Source of the DNA: Streptomyces roseolus
GTDB lineage: Bacteria > Actinomycetota > Actinomycetes > Streptomycetales > Streptomycetaceae
Direction of reading: 5' to 3'
Assembly (NCBI RefSeq): GCF_014649855.1
Contig: NZ_BMTV01000045.1
Location: forward strand, 1-47,929
DNA length: 47,929 nucleotides
Below are positions 33,092 to 43,000 of the stretch, in pieces. Under the pieces are notes generated by a model. The model was not told where the DNA came from, searched no databases, and saw nothing but the letters and a program-made list of their open reading frames with translations. Both the position numbers and the translations under genes were made by a program. Each line of letters starts with the position of its first letter. Within the stretch, counting starts at the first letter, position 1.

Positions 33092-34050
33092 CAGCTCAGC
33101 ACGCGCCCGTGGTGCGCGCGCGCCGCGCGGGACCGCCGGTGGTCCAGGTGGACGAAGGTGCGCTGGAGCCAGCGGTCCTGTCCGTCGTAGCGGGGGACGA
33201 AGGCGGTACGGCCGTGCAGCGCGACGCGGTTGTCCACGTACACCAGGTCGGCCGGTTCCAGGACCAGTTCCTCGGAGACGGTGCGGACGGCGTCCGCCAG
33301 GGCCTCCATGGCCTGCCTGCCCCAGGGGTCGCTCGTGTGGGTGGCGTGGAAGTCGACGCGTATGTCCGGGTCCTCCGCGTCCCCGGTGAGCACGGCGTGC
33401 GGTTTGGTCCCGCTGTCCGGCCGCCCGAAGGAAGGGGGCGGCTCGGTGGTGAACAGGGGCCGCCGCAGCGTTTCGCGCGTCCCGGGGTCCAGGTGGTCCA
33501 TCGCGGCGCGGACGGAGGCGACCCGCAGTCCCGCGGCCCGGTCGTGGTCGCTGCGGACGCAGAACAGGCCCACGTAGTCGGGGCGGTGGGGGTGGAAGGC
33601 GTTCTCGGTGTGCATCTCCAGCGGGACGGAGCCGGCGTTGGACTGCTGGCCCTCCCGGCCGGGCACGGGCACCACGTTCTGCACGAGCGCGCCCTGCTTC
33701 TCGTTGCGGTAGGCGATGACGTCGCCCAGTTCCATGGAGAGGGCGCACAGCACGGAGGCGCTCAGCGTCGCCCTGCGCTCCACGGAGTCGGCCTCCCGCG
33801 GAGTGGCCGGCACGCTGTCGGCGGCGGGGAGGTTGCGCAGGAGCAGTCTGCCGGTGGGGCCGGGGTCGTGGCGGAAGGCGCGGAGCCGGTCCTGGAGACG
33901 GGCGGGCAGGTGGCAGGAGAGGGTGCGGCACCGGTCGAGCCATTCCCTCTCGTCCACGAGGCCGGGGCGCGTGCGCGTCAACTCCAGGGCCAGGGCCGCC
34001 ACGTCGCCGCGTTCGGCTTCGGACAGGGTGAAGGTGTTCTCGGGTTCCAT
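33091..34050 (-). CDS. lptL: Fe(II)/2-oxoglutarate oxygenase, asparagine beta-hydroxylase type (AsnO/LptL)
   Basis: This 319-residue protein starts at ATG 34050 behind GGAGAAACAGC. It belongs to the clavaminate synthase-like branch containing AsnO and VioC. The facial-triad motif is MHTENAFHPHRPDYVGLFCVR (His-x-Glu, the Glu replacing the usual Asp as in AsnO). The distal His is in VDNRVALHGRTAF, and the 2-oxoglutarate-binding Arg is in DRWLQR. The known family members hydroxylate the beta carbon of free Asn, Arg or Glu. In the A54145 cluster this enzyme would provide 3-hydroxy-Asn. The substrate is inferred from cluster type. Confidence 0.83.
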   Translation of the reverse strand: MEPENTFTLSEAERGDVAALALELTRTRPGLVDEREWLDRCRTLSCHLPARLQDRLRAFRHDPGPTGRLLLRNLPAADSVPATPREADSVERRATLSASVLCALSMELGDVIAYRNEKQGALVQNVVPVPGREGQQSNAGSVPLEMHTENAFHPHRPDYVGLFCVRSDHDRAAGLRVASVRAAMDHLDPGTRETLRRPLFTTEPPPSFGRPDSGTKPHAVLTGDAEDPDIRVDFHATHTSDPWGRQAMEALADAVRTVSEELVLEPADLVYVDNRVALHGRTAFVPRYDGQDRWLQRTFVHLDHRRSRAARAHHGRVLS

Positions 34051-34118
34051 GCTGTTTCTCCGGGGGTGGGGAACCGTTCGGTTCGGATGTGCGGTGGGCG
34101 GCCGGGCGGGGACGTGCC

Positions 34119-34907
34119 TCAGCCGCGGCGCGGTTCCGCGACGGCGAACACGCTGTGGCGGTCGCTGCCCGCGTACCGGTCCTCCTGCTCGGTGAAGACG
34201 GTGAACCCGCGCCGCTCCAGCTCGTCGGCCACCGCCCGCAGCCGGCCTGCGGTGCTGCCGCCGGGGCTGTCGTGCACCTCCATGGCGATCTGGCGGACGA
34301 GTGGCCAGTGACGGTCCTCCAGTCCCCGCAGCACCTCCCGCTCGCCGCGCTGGACGTCGATCTTCAGCAGGTCGATCCGGTCGACGGGATGCTCGTCGAG
34401 GACGGCGGAGAGCGGGCGGAGCCGGCAGGTCACCTTCTCCTCCCGGAACCGGAAGGCGAGGAGTTCGTCCAGCATCCGCTCGGCCTCGGGCAGGTGGTCG
34501 GTCCGCACCTGCCCCCGGACGAAGGCCCGTTCCGCCTCGGTGTCCGCCAGGGTGCTGCGCGTGGACATGGTCGAGTAGCCGGGATAGTGGGTGAACTCGA
34601 CCTGCTGTTCCGCCTCGGCGAGGCCGTAGGGATGGACGAGCCCCGCCACCGCGTGGCGCTCCCGGTTGCGGCGCAGGACGTCGTACACCGGGGGGACCGG
34701 TTCGAAGGAGTGGACCGTCGCGCCGGGCCTCTCGGAGCGTACGAAGAGGGTGAACATGCCTATGTTGGCCCCGACGTCGAAGACCACGGGGGCCTCGGGC
34801 AGGCGCAGGGCCTCGGGCAGGTAGGCGCGGCGGGTGAAGATCTCGTCGTAGAGGAACTCGGTCTCGTGCCGGTTGAGGCCTTCCACGTCGGCGAGGGCGA
34901 TGGTCAT
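34119..34907 (-). CDS. lptK: FkbM-family methyltransferase, candidate hydroxy-Asp O-methyltransferase
   Basis: This 262-residue protein starts at ATG 34907, overlapping the preceding hydroxylase stop (ATGA). The FkbM-type SAM-binding core is VVFDVGANIGMFTLFV (about residues 41-56), then VHSFEPVPPVYDVLRRN and IDLLKIDVQRGEREVLRGL. FkbM enzymes usually O-methylate hydroxyl groups of natural products. Translational coupling to a SyrP-like Asp hydroxylase suggests it methylates the new hydroxyl, giving 3-methoxyaspartate, a residue of A54145. A 68-bp gap follows before the AsnO-like gene. Confidence 0.8.
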   Translation of the reverse strand: MTIALADVEGLNRHETEFLYDEIFTRRAYLPEALRLPEAPVVFDVGANIGMFTLFVRSERPGATVHSFEPVPPVYDVLRRNRERHAVAGLVHPYGLAEAEQQVEFTHYPGYSTMSTRSTLADTEAERAFVRGQVRTDHLPEAERMLDELLAFRFREEKVTCRLRPLSAVLDEHPVDRIDLLKIDVQRGEREVLRGLEDRHWPLVRQIAMEVHDSPGGSTAGRLRAVADELERRGFTVFTEQEDRYAGSDRHSVFAVAEPRRG

Positions 34908-35917
34908 CGGCGGCCTTCCCGCGGGGTGCGCGGCGGCTGTCCGCCGCGGGGGGAGCGGCCGTGGTCCGACATGGCGACCAGGATGCGGCGGTCGCCGGTG
35001 AAGGGCCTGCGGCCGTGGGCCGCCTGGACGTTGTCGACGAGCATGAGGTCGCCGGGCCGCCAGTCGTTGTCCACGGCGTGTTCCAGTCCGCGGTCGCGCA
35101 CCTGGCGTGCGTGCTCGGCCGGTATCGGGGAGCCGTCCGCGAAGGCGACCGACTGGGGCAGTTCCTCCGGGGGCAGCATCTCCATCAGCGCGGCGGCGGC
35201 CTCGTCGCCGAGCGTGGCGGGGTGCCACTGGTCGCTCTGGTTGAACCACAGCCGCTCGCCGGTGACGGGGTGCTCGATCGTCGCGGGCCGCACGTGGCTG
35301 ACGCGCAGTCCGTTGCGGGCGTTCCACTGCCAGGTGGCCCCGGTGCGGGAGAGGTACTCCTCGACCTCCGAGCGGTCCTCCGTCTCGAAGGTGTCCTGCC
35401 AGCTCTTGCCGAGCCCGCGTCCCCCGTGGAGGTTCTGGGTGTAGCGCAGGCCGCCCGCGAAGGCGTCGCGGACGTCCTGGTCCAGGGCCCGGTACCAGGC
35501 GGCGTTGTCCACCACCGGAGTCGCGCCGCCGCTGTCGGCCGCCCGCTCGCAGTAGAAGAGCAGCCGGGCCGGCCACTGCGCGGCGTACGACATCTCGCTG
35601 TGCATCGAGATGGTGTACTCCGCTGGGTACTCCGTGGAGGTGTACACGTTGTGGCCGACCTTGGTGCGCGGGGAGTTGCCGAAGACGTAGGGCAGGCGGT
35701 CGGGGAGCAGGAGCGGCATGATCTTCTCCAGCTCCCGCGGGTCCACTCCGAAGCCGCTCAGGACCAGCACCTTGTGGGCGGCCAGGAGTTCGTCGGTGTG
35801 CGCGGAGTCCTGGAGGAGGCCGGCCAGGGCGTCGGCGGTGGCGGGCAGCGCGTGGCTGTCCGGGCTGATCACGGCGGGCCGCCAGGGGGCGGTCGGTTCC
35901 ATGGAGGGCTCTTTCAT
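34904..35917 (-). CDS. lptJ: Fe(II)/2-oxoglutarate oxygenase, SyrP-like aspartate beta-hydroxylase
   Basis: This 337-residue TauD/TfdA-fold enzyme starts at ATG 35917, overlapping the hydrolase stop (ATGA). An internal ATG at 35902 is a possible alternative. The iron ligands are in TISMHSEMSYAAQWP (His-x-Glu) and VDNVQAAHGRRPF (distal His), with the co-substrate Arg in DRRILVAM. SyrP-type proteins beta-hydroxylate aspartate loaded on a peptidyl carrier domain. It is distinct in sequence from the AsnO-like enzyme two genes downstream. The pair therefore probably serve different residues. In A54145 the target would be Asp9. Confidence 0.83.
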   Translation of the reverse strand: MKEPSMEPTAPWRPAVISPDSHALPATADALAGLLQDSAHTDELLAAHKVLVLSGFGVDPRELEKIMPLLLPDRLPYVFGNSPRTKVGHNVYTSTEYPAEYTISMHSEMSYAAQWPARLLFYCERAADSGGATPVVDNAAWYRALDQDVRDAFAGGLRYTQNLHGGRGLGKSWQDTFETEDRSEVEEYLSRTGATWQWNARNGLRVSHVRPATIEHPVTGERLWFNQSDQWHPATLGDEAAAALMEMLPPEELPQSVAFADGSPIPAEHARQVRDRGLEHAVDNDWRPGDLMLVDNVQAAHGRRPFTGDRRILVAMSDHGRSPRGGQPPRTPREGRR

Positions 35918-36708
35918 GCGTCGAGGAATTCGGTGATGAGCCGGTTGACCCGGTCGGGCTGTTCGAGGTAGCCGTAGTGGCCGCAGTCGGGCACCACGTG
36001 GTAGTCGGCTTCGGGCAGGGCGTCGGCGATCTCCTCGGCCAGGTGCGCCGGGGCCACGATGTCGTCGGCGAAGGCGATCACCCGGCAGGGGGCGGTGATC
36101 CGGGCCAGGTCCTCCCCGTGGTCGTCGGCGGCGCTGATCTCCAGCTGGGTGCGGACACCGGGGCCCGCGGTCGCCGCCAGTTCGAAGAGGTCGAGCCAGT
36201 CGGCGATCCGCTCGTCGTCCGCGAGCGTCCGGGGCGACAGGTTCTGCATGGCCCGCACCACCGCCCGGTAGCGGGGCGGGACGGTGACGCCGCTGTCGGC
36301 GAGGTCGGCCTCGGCTTCGGTGGCGGCGGCCCTCATCCGGTCCGCGCGTGCGCGCGGCGCCATCAGGACGCACCGGGAGACCAGGTCGGGGCGGGTCCGG
36401 GCGACCTCGCACGCGACCCTGGCCCCCAGGGACGTCCCCACGACCGCGCAGGGGCCCAGGCCGAGGTGTTCGATCAGGCCGACGGTGTCGGCGGCCATGT
36501 CCTGGAGGGTGAAACCGGGTCCCCCGCCGCTGGGGGCGATGCCCCGGTTGGTGAACGTGACGGCCTCGAAGCCCGCGGCGACCAGCGCGGGCACCTGGTG
36601 CAGGTGCCAGCCCGTTCCGGCGGCGCCGCTCCCCATGATCAGGAGGACGGGGGGACCACTGCCGGTGCGTTCGTGGTCCAGGTCGATCCCGTTGATCCGT
36701 GCCAGCAT
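35914..36708 (-). CDS. lptH: Alpha/beta hydrolase (accessory thioesterase-like)
   Basis: This 264-residue alpha/beta hydrolase starts at ATG 36708 with GAGGAAG upstream. The oxyanion/entry region is PVLLIMGSGAAGTGWHL, the nucleophile elbow is VVGTSLGARVACE (G-x-S-x-G), the acid is in VIAFADDIVAP and the His in VPDCGHYGYLEQPD. Cluster position after the MbtH gene matches the stand-alone hydrolase found in daptomycin-type clusters, usually annotated as an editing thioesterase. It is closer to esterases/haloperoxidase-like hydrolases than to classic type II thioesterases (no GHSMGG). A 114-bp gap separates it from mbtH. Confidence 0.78.
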   Translation of the reverse strand: MLARINGIDLDHERTGSGPPVLLIMGSGAAGTGWHLHQVPALVAAGFEAVTFTNRGIAPSGGGPGFTLQDMAADTVGLIEHLGLGPCAVVGTSLGARVACEVARTRPDLVSRCVLMAPRARADRMRAAATEAEADLADSGVTVPPRYRAVVRAMQNLSPRTLADDERIADWLDLFELAATAGPGVRTQLEISAADDHGEDLARITAPCRVIAFADDIVAPAHLAEEIADALPEADYHVVPDCGHYGYLEQPDRVNRLITEFLDA

Positions 36709-36822
36709 CCGGGCTTCCTCGCAGTTCGTCGGTGGTCTCCAGGACCGGGGTCGGGTCGGTGGACGGGCGCGGGGGCGCGGGCGGGCGTCTCGCACCGGGC
36801 CGCCCGCCCGCGCCCCCCGGGG

Positions 36823-37065
36823 TCACCTGGTCGCGCCCTCGGACTTCTCGTGGGCCTCCATGGCGTCGATGAGGCTCTGGGGACGCATGTCGGTCCAGTT
36901 CGCCTCGATGTAGTCCAGGCACTCCTGGCGCGGGCGCTCGCGCACCACGGCCCGCCAGCCGTCGGGGATCTCGACGAAGTGGGGCCACAGCGAGTGCTGG
37001 TTCTCGTCGTTGACCAGGACGTGGAAGACGCCCTCGGCGTCGTCGAAGGGGTTGGTCATCGTCAT
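36823..37065 (-). CDS. lptG: MbtH-like NRPS activator protein
   Basis: This 80-residue protein starts at ATG 37065, overlapping the NRPS stop (ATGA), with AGAGGG upstream. A second ATG two codons later is also possible. It has the family signature: NPFDDAEGVFHVLVNDENQHSLWP, then IPDGWRAV, and NWTDMRPQSL, including the Trp residues and Ser-Leu-Trp that contact the adenylation domain. MbtH proteins bind A domains and are needed for their activity or solubility. Its coupling to the terminal NRPS gene fits that role. Confidence 0.96.
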   Translation of the reverse strand: MTMTNPFDDAEGVFHVLVNDENQHSLWPHFVEIPDGWRAVVRERPRQECLDYIEANWTDMRPQSLIDAMEAHEKSEGATR

Positions 37066-40000
37066 CCCTCTCGTTTCTTCGTGGTGGCTCCCCGCAGGGA
37101 GTCCAGTCGGTGGGTCAGGACGCGGCCGGCTTCGGCGACCGACGTCGGTTCGGTGAGCATGGACATGTGGGAGGCGTCCAGCCGGTGCACCTCGACGCCT
37201 CCTTCGGTGTGCGGCTCCCACGCCGCCGGGTCGAGGGTGCGGGTGCGTTCCGCGGTCATCAGGACGATCCCGCACCGGACGCGGCCGGGGGTGAAGGAGC
37301 GCATGAGCCGGACGTTGTTGACGTAGACGTCCTTGGCCGCCGTCAGTTCGGCGTCGTCGAGGTGGCCGAGCGAGCTGTCCACCCGGCGCAGGTGGGCGCG
37401 GAACCGCTCCAGCGGGAAGCGCCCGGCGCGCTGGTCGTCCTCCTCCCACGCGAACCCCGACTCCCGCAGGTTGGCCGCCACGATCTCGGCATCGGACCCC
37501 TCGGCCCGTCCGCCGGGGTCCCCGGTGCGGTGGGGGGGATAGGCGTCCAGCATGGCGAGCAGTTCCACCCGCTGTCCGTCGCGCTCCAGCAGGCCCGCCG
37601 CGGTGTGGGCCACGTGGGCCCCCAGCGACCAGCCGAGCAGCCGGTAGGGGCCGTGGGGGCGGACGCGGCGGATCAGCCGGACGTAGTCCTCGGCCATCTC
37701 CTCGACGCTCCTCGGCAGGCCTGTGCCGCCGGCGGGCGTGCGGGCCTGCAGGGCGTGGAGGGGGACGTCGGCGGGGAGCCACGGCAGGAGGCTCGCGTAC
37801 GCCCATCCCAGGCCGACGGCCGGGTGGACGCAGAACAAGGGCGGCTGGTCGCCCCGGCCCCGCAGGGTGAGCAGGGGCGCCGGGGCGCGGCGCTCGGCGC
37901 CCCGGGCGATGTGGGCGGCCAGGGCGGCCGGGGTCGGAGCCTCGAACAGGTCCCGTGCGGCCAGGGGCACGCCCAGGCGCTCACGGACCCTGGCGACCAG
38001 GCGGACGGCGAGCAGCGAGTGCCCCCCGTTCTCGAAGAAGCCGTCGTCGGCGCCGAACGACGTGCGCTCCAGGACCTCGGCGAACACCTCGCACAGGGCG
38101 GCTTCGCGTTCGTCGCGCGGCGGCCGTCCGGCTTCCTCGGCGAGCGGTTCCGGGGCGGGCAGGGCGTCCCGGTCGAGCTTGCCGTTGGCGGTGGTCGGCA
38201 GGGCGTCCAGCACCAGGAAGGCGGCGGGCACCATGGGGGGCGGGAGGAGGGCCGCCAGGTGCGCGCGGAGTTGGGCCGCGGTGGGGCGGGGCGGGCCGTC
38301 GGCCGGTACCGCGTAGGCCACCAGCGCGCGTCCGCCCGGCCCGTCCTCCCGCAGGGCGACCGCCGCCTCCCGCACGGCGGGGTGCTCGGTGAGCCGGGCC
38401 CGGATCTCACCGGGCTCGACGCGGAAGCCGCGCAGCTTGATCTGCTCGTCGACGCGTCCCATGTGGTGGACGCGGCCCTCCCGGTCCCGGCGCGCCAGGT
38501 CGCCGGTGCGGTACATCCGCTCCCCCGGTTCTCCGAACGGGCAGCCGACGTACCGGATCGCGGTGAGCGCCGGGCGGCCGCCGTAGCCGCGCGCCAGTGA
38601 CGCGCCGGCCAGGTACAGCTCGCCCGTCACGCCGGGCGGGACGGGGCGCAGCCGGTCGTCGAGCACGTAGGCCCTGGTGTTGGGCACGGGGGTGCCGATG
38701 GCGGGCGGCGGGCCACCGGGGGTCAGGGGCTCGCTGGTCAGGGTGACGGCGGTGGCCTCGGTGGGGCCGTAGATGTCGAGCATGCGACGGCCGGGGGCCC
38801 AGCGGTCGACGAGGGGGGAGGTGACCGCCTCGCCGCCGACGACGAGGCAGCGCAGGTCCTCCAGCCCTTCGGTGGGGAGGCCGCTCAGTACCGCCGGGGG
38901 GATGAAGGCGTGGCTGATGCGGTGCTCGGCCAGCATGTCGGCGAGCGGTTCCCCGGCGAGGAGGGGCCCGTCGGGCAGGACGAGGGTCCCGCCGGTGGTG
39001 AGGGCCATGAGCAGTTCCAGTACGGCGCCGTCGAAGGACGGCGAGGCGATCTGCAGCACGCGGCTGCCGGGCTCCACCGGGTACCGCTCGCGCTGCGCGG
39101 TGGCCAGGGAGAGCAGGCCGCGGTGTTCGGTGACCACGCCCTTGGGGCGGCCCGTGGAACCGGAGGTGTAGACGACGTACGCGGCGTGACCTGCGGTGAG
39201 GGGGGCGTTGCGGTCGCCGTCGGTGAGATCGGTGGCCTGCTCCGGGGCCGGTTCGTCGCCGGGGACGAGGACCGGGACGCCGGCGATCTCCTCGCGTCCC
39301 GCCGCGTACGGGGCGTCCGCCAGGACCAGGGCGCAGGCGCTGTCGCGCAGCATGAAGGCGATGCGCCGTCCGGGGTGGCCGGGGTCCACCGGTACGGCGG
39401 CGCCGCCGGCCTTGGCGATGGCCAGCAGGGCGGTGATCTGCCCGGGGGAGCGCGGCATCAGGGTGGCGACGCGGTGTTCGGGGCGGATGCCGCGCCGCAC
39501 CAGCACTCGGGCCAACCGGTTGGCACGGGCGTTGAGTTCGGCGTACGTCAGGTGGTGGCCGGCGTGTTCGAGGGCGGTGGCGTGCGGGGTGCGGGCGACC
39601 TGCTCCTCGAACATCCGCGGGAGCGTCGCGACCAGGTCCGCGCGCCGGGTGGCGTTCCACGCGGTGACCACCGTGTGCCGCTCGTCGGCCGCGAGAAGTT
39701 CTCGTGCGCCGATGGCGGCGGCCGGTTCCGCCGTCCAGATCGCCAGCATCCGGGCGAAGCGGTCGAGGAGGCTCTGGGCGGTCTCCCGGTCGAAGAGGTC
39801 GGCACTGTATTCGAGGGCGGTCTCGATGCCCGTGGGCCGCCCGTCCTCCCCGTGGTTCTCCAGGAAGGTGAACATCAGGTCGAACTTCGAGCGGGCGGCG
39901 TCCACGTGGTGCGGTGTGACGGAGAGTCCGGGGGGCCGGCCGCCCTGGCGGTCCATCTGCTCCTCGGTGTTGTTGCAGGAGAGGGCGACCTGGAAGAGGG

Positions 40001-43000
40001 GGTGCCGGCCGAGGGACCGGGTCGGGCTCAGCCGCTCCACCAACTGTTCGAAGGGCAGGTCCTGGTGGGCGTAGGCGGCCAGCGCGGTCTCGCGGACCCG
40101 GCCGACGAGTTCGGCGAAGGTGGGGTCGCCGGAGGTGTCGGTCCGCAGGACGAGGGTGCTGACGAAGAATCCGACCAGCTCCTCCACCGCTTCGTCGGTG
40201 CGCCCGGCGACCGGGGCGCCGATGGGGATGTCCTCCCCGGCGCCCATGCGGGTGAGGAAGGCGGCGACGGCGGCCTGGACGACCATGAACGCGCTGGCCC
40301 GGCAGGTTCTGGCCAGCTCGGTCACGGCGGAGTGGACCGTCGCCGGGAGCGTCAGCCAGACCTGGCCGCCGGTGCGGGTCGGGCGGGCGGGGCGCGGCCG
40401 GTCGGCGGGCAGCCTCAGCTCCTCGGGGAGCCCCGCCAGCTGCTTCTCCCAGTAGGCCAGTTGGACGGCGGCGGGGCTGGCGGGATCCGCGGGGTCGCCG
40501 AGGTGGCGCCGTTGCCACAGGGCGTAGTCCGCGTACTGCACCGGCAGGGGTCGCCAGTCGGGCGCCCGGCCCGCGCGGCGCGCGGTGTAGGCGGTGAACA
40601 GGTCGCGCAGGAGCCGCCTGCCCGACCAGCCGTCGCTGGCGATGTGGTGGAGGACCAGCACGAGGACCCGGCTGCGCGGGCCGCTCTCCAGGAGCCAGGC
40701 GCGCATCGGCGGTTCGGACTCCAGGTCGAAGCGGTGGGCCGCCAGCTCGGCGAGGGTGCGGTCGACGTCCTGGTCGGCGACCGGGAGGACGGTGAGGGCC
40801 CGGGCCGCCGGCCGGGCCGGGAGCACCTTCTGGTACGGGCCCTCGGGGCCCTCGGGGAAGACGGTGCGCAGCGTCTCGTGCCGTTCGGTCACGTCGTGCA
40901 GCGCGGCCCGCAGCGCCGGGACGTCGAGGTCGCCGTCGAGCCGGAGGGCCCGGTGGATGTTGTACGTGGCGTCGGGGCCGGTGAGCCGGTGCATGATCCA
41001 CAGCCGCTGCTGGGCGTAGGAGAGCGGGACGTGCTCGGGTCGCCGCGCGGGCGTCACCGGGGGGCGCCTGCCGTCATGGGGGTCCAGCAGCGCGGACAGG
41101 GAGCGCACCGTGGGGTGTTCGAAGAGGCGGCGCACCGGCATCTCCGTGTCCAGGGCCGCCCGCACCCGGCTGGCCAGCCGGGTGGCCAGCAGGGAGTGCC
41201 CGCCGAGGGCGAAGAAGTCGTCGTCGATGGAGACCCGCGGGCGCCGCAGCACGTCGGCGAAGATGCCGCACAGTATCTCCTCGCGGGGGGAGCGGGGCGC
41301 TCCCCCGGCCGGGGCGCCGGCGGCGGAGGGTTCCGGCAGCGCGGCCCGGTCGATCTTGCCGTGGGGCGTGACGGGCAGCGCGGGCAGCTCCACGAGGTGG
41401 GCGGGGACCATGTAGGGCGGCAGGGTCCCGCGCAGGTGTTCCAGGATCTGCTCGGTGGGGAGCGGCGCCGGCGGCCCACCCCGCGCTCCTTCCGGCTCGG
41501 TGGGGACGGCGTAGGCGACCAGCCGGGCGTCGCCGGGCGTGTCCTCCCGCAGCACCACCGCGGCGCGGCGGACCGCGGGGTGGGCCGCCAGCGCCGCCTC
41601 CACCTCGCCGGGCTCCACCCGGAAGCCGCGCAGGCTGATCTGGTCGTCCACCCTGCCCAGGTACTCCAGCAGGCCGTCGTCGTTCCAGCGGACGAGGTCG
41701 CCGGTGCGGTACATCCGCTCCCCGGCGGCGTAGGGGCAGGCGACGAAGCGCTCGGCGGTCCTGCCCGGGTCGCGGAGGTAGCCGCGGGCCAGGCCGGCGC
41801 CGGCGACGTACAGCTCGCCAGGCACGCCGACCGGCACCGGGGCGAGGCCGGGGCCCAGGACGAACAGGCGGGTGTTCCACAGGGGCCGTCCGATGGGGAC
41901 CGGTCCGTCGCCGACCGGGTCACGGGGGGCGATGCGGTGCTCGGAGCAGTTCACGGTCGTCTCGGTGGGTCCGTAGACGTTGTAGACGGTGACGTCCGGG
42001 TGGTCGGCGCGCCAGCGCCGCAGGTGGCGGCCGGTGAGCTGTTCGCCGCCGAAGGTGATCGCCCCGGTCGGGCTGACCTCGCCCGGCAGCCCTTCGAGGA
42101 CGGGCAGGTGACTGGGGGTCACCTTCACGAAGTCCGGGGACGCCTCGCCGGGGCGCAGGACCGGTTCGTCGTCCAGGGAGGCGAGGCGCACGGTGCCGCC
42201 GCTGATCAGCGGGACGTACAGGGCGCCGACGGTGAGGTCGAAGGAGACCGGCGAGTGCACCAGGGAGCGTCCGTCGGACGGGTACTGGTCCGAGCCGCGC
42301 AGCAGGTAGCCGACGAGGGAGCGGTGGGTGGCGACCACGCCCTTGGGGCGGCCGGTGGACCCGGAGGTGTAGATGGCGTAGGCGGCGTTCCGGGGGTCCA
42401 GGGGTGCGGGGAGTTCGCTCGCGGCCAGCGGGCCGCCGGGCAGGCCCTGGAGGGCGGCGGTGGTGCCCGGGTCGTCCAGGACCAGCAGCGGGAGCCCGGC
42501 CGGCAGCCGGTCGGCGAGGTCGGCGGTGGTGACGGTGAGGACGGGGTCGGCCTCCCGCAGGAGCCGGGCCACCCGGTCGGCCGGGTGGGCGGGGTCCACC
42601 GGCACGTAGGCGGCTCCGGTCTGCCACACGGCGAGCGCGGTCTCGACCAGTTCGGGCGAGCGCGGCAGCACGAGGGCGACGAACCGCTCGGCCCGCGCCC
42701 CGCGCTTCGCCAGCAGGCGGGCCAGGCGGCCGGAGCGGTCGGCGAGCCGGGCGTAGTCGAGGGAGCGGTCGGCCGTCTCCACGGCGATCCGGCCGGGGGT
42801 GCGGGCGGCCTGCCGGAGGAACAGCTCGATGGCGGTGGTGTCCTCGACCTCGCGCGCGGTGTCGTTGAACTCGTCCAGCACCAGGGCGCGTTCGGTGTCG
42901 TCGAGGACGTCGAGCCTGCCCAGCGGCAGGTCCGGGGCGGCCAGGAAGGCGTCGACGAGCCGCAGCAGGCGGTCGCGCAGGGCGGCCGCCCTGCGCGGCG

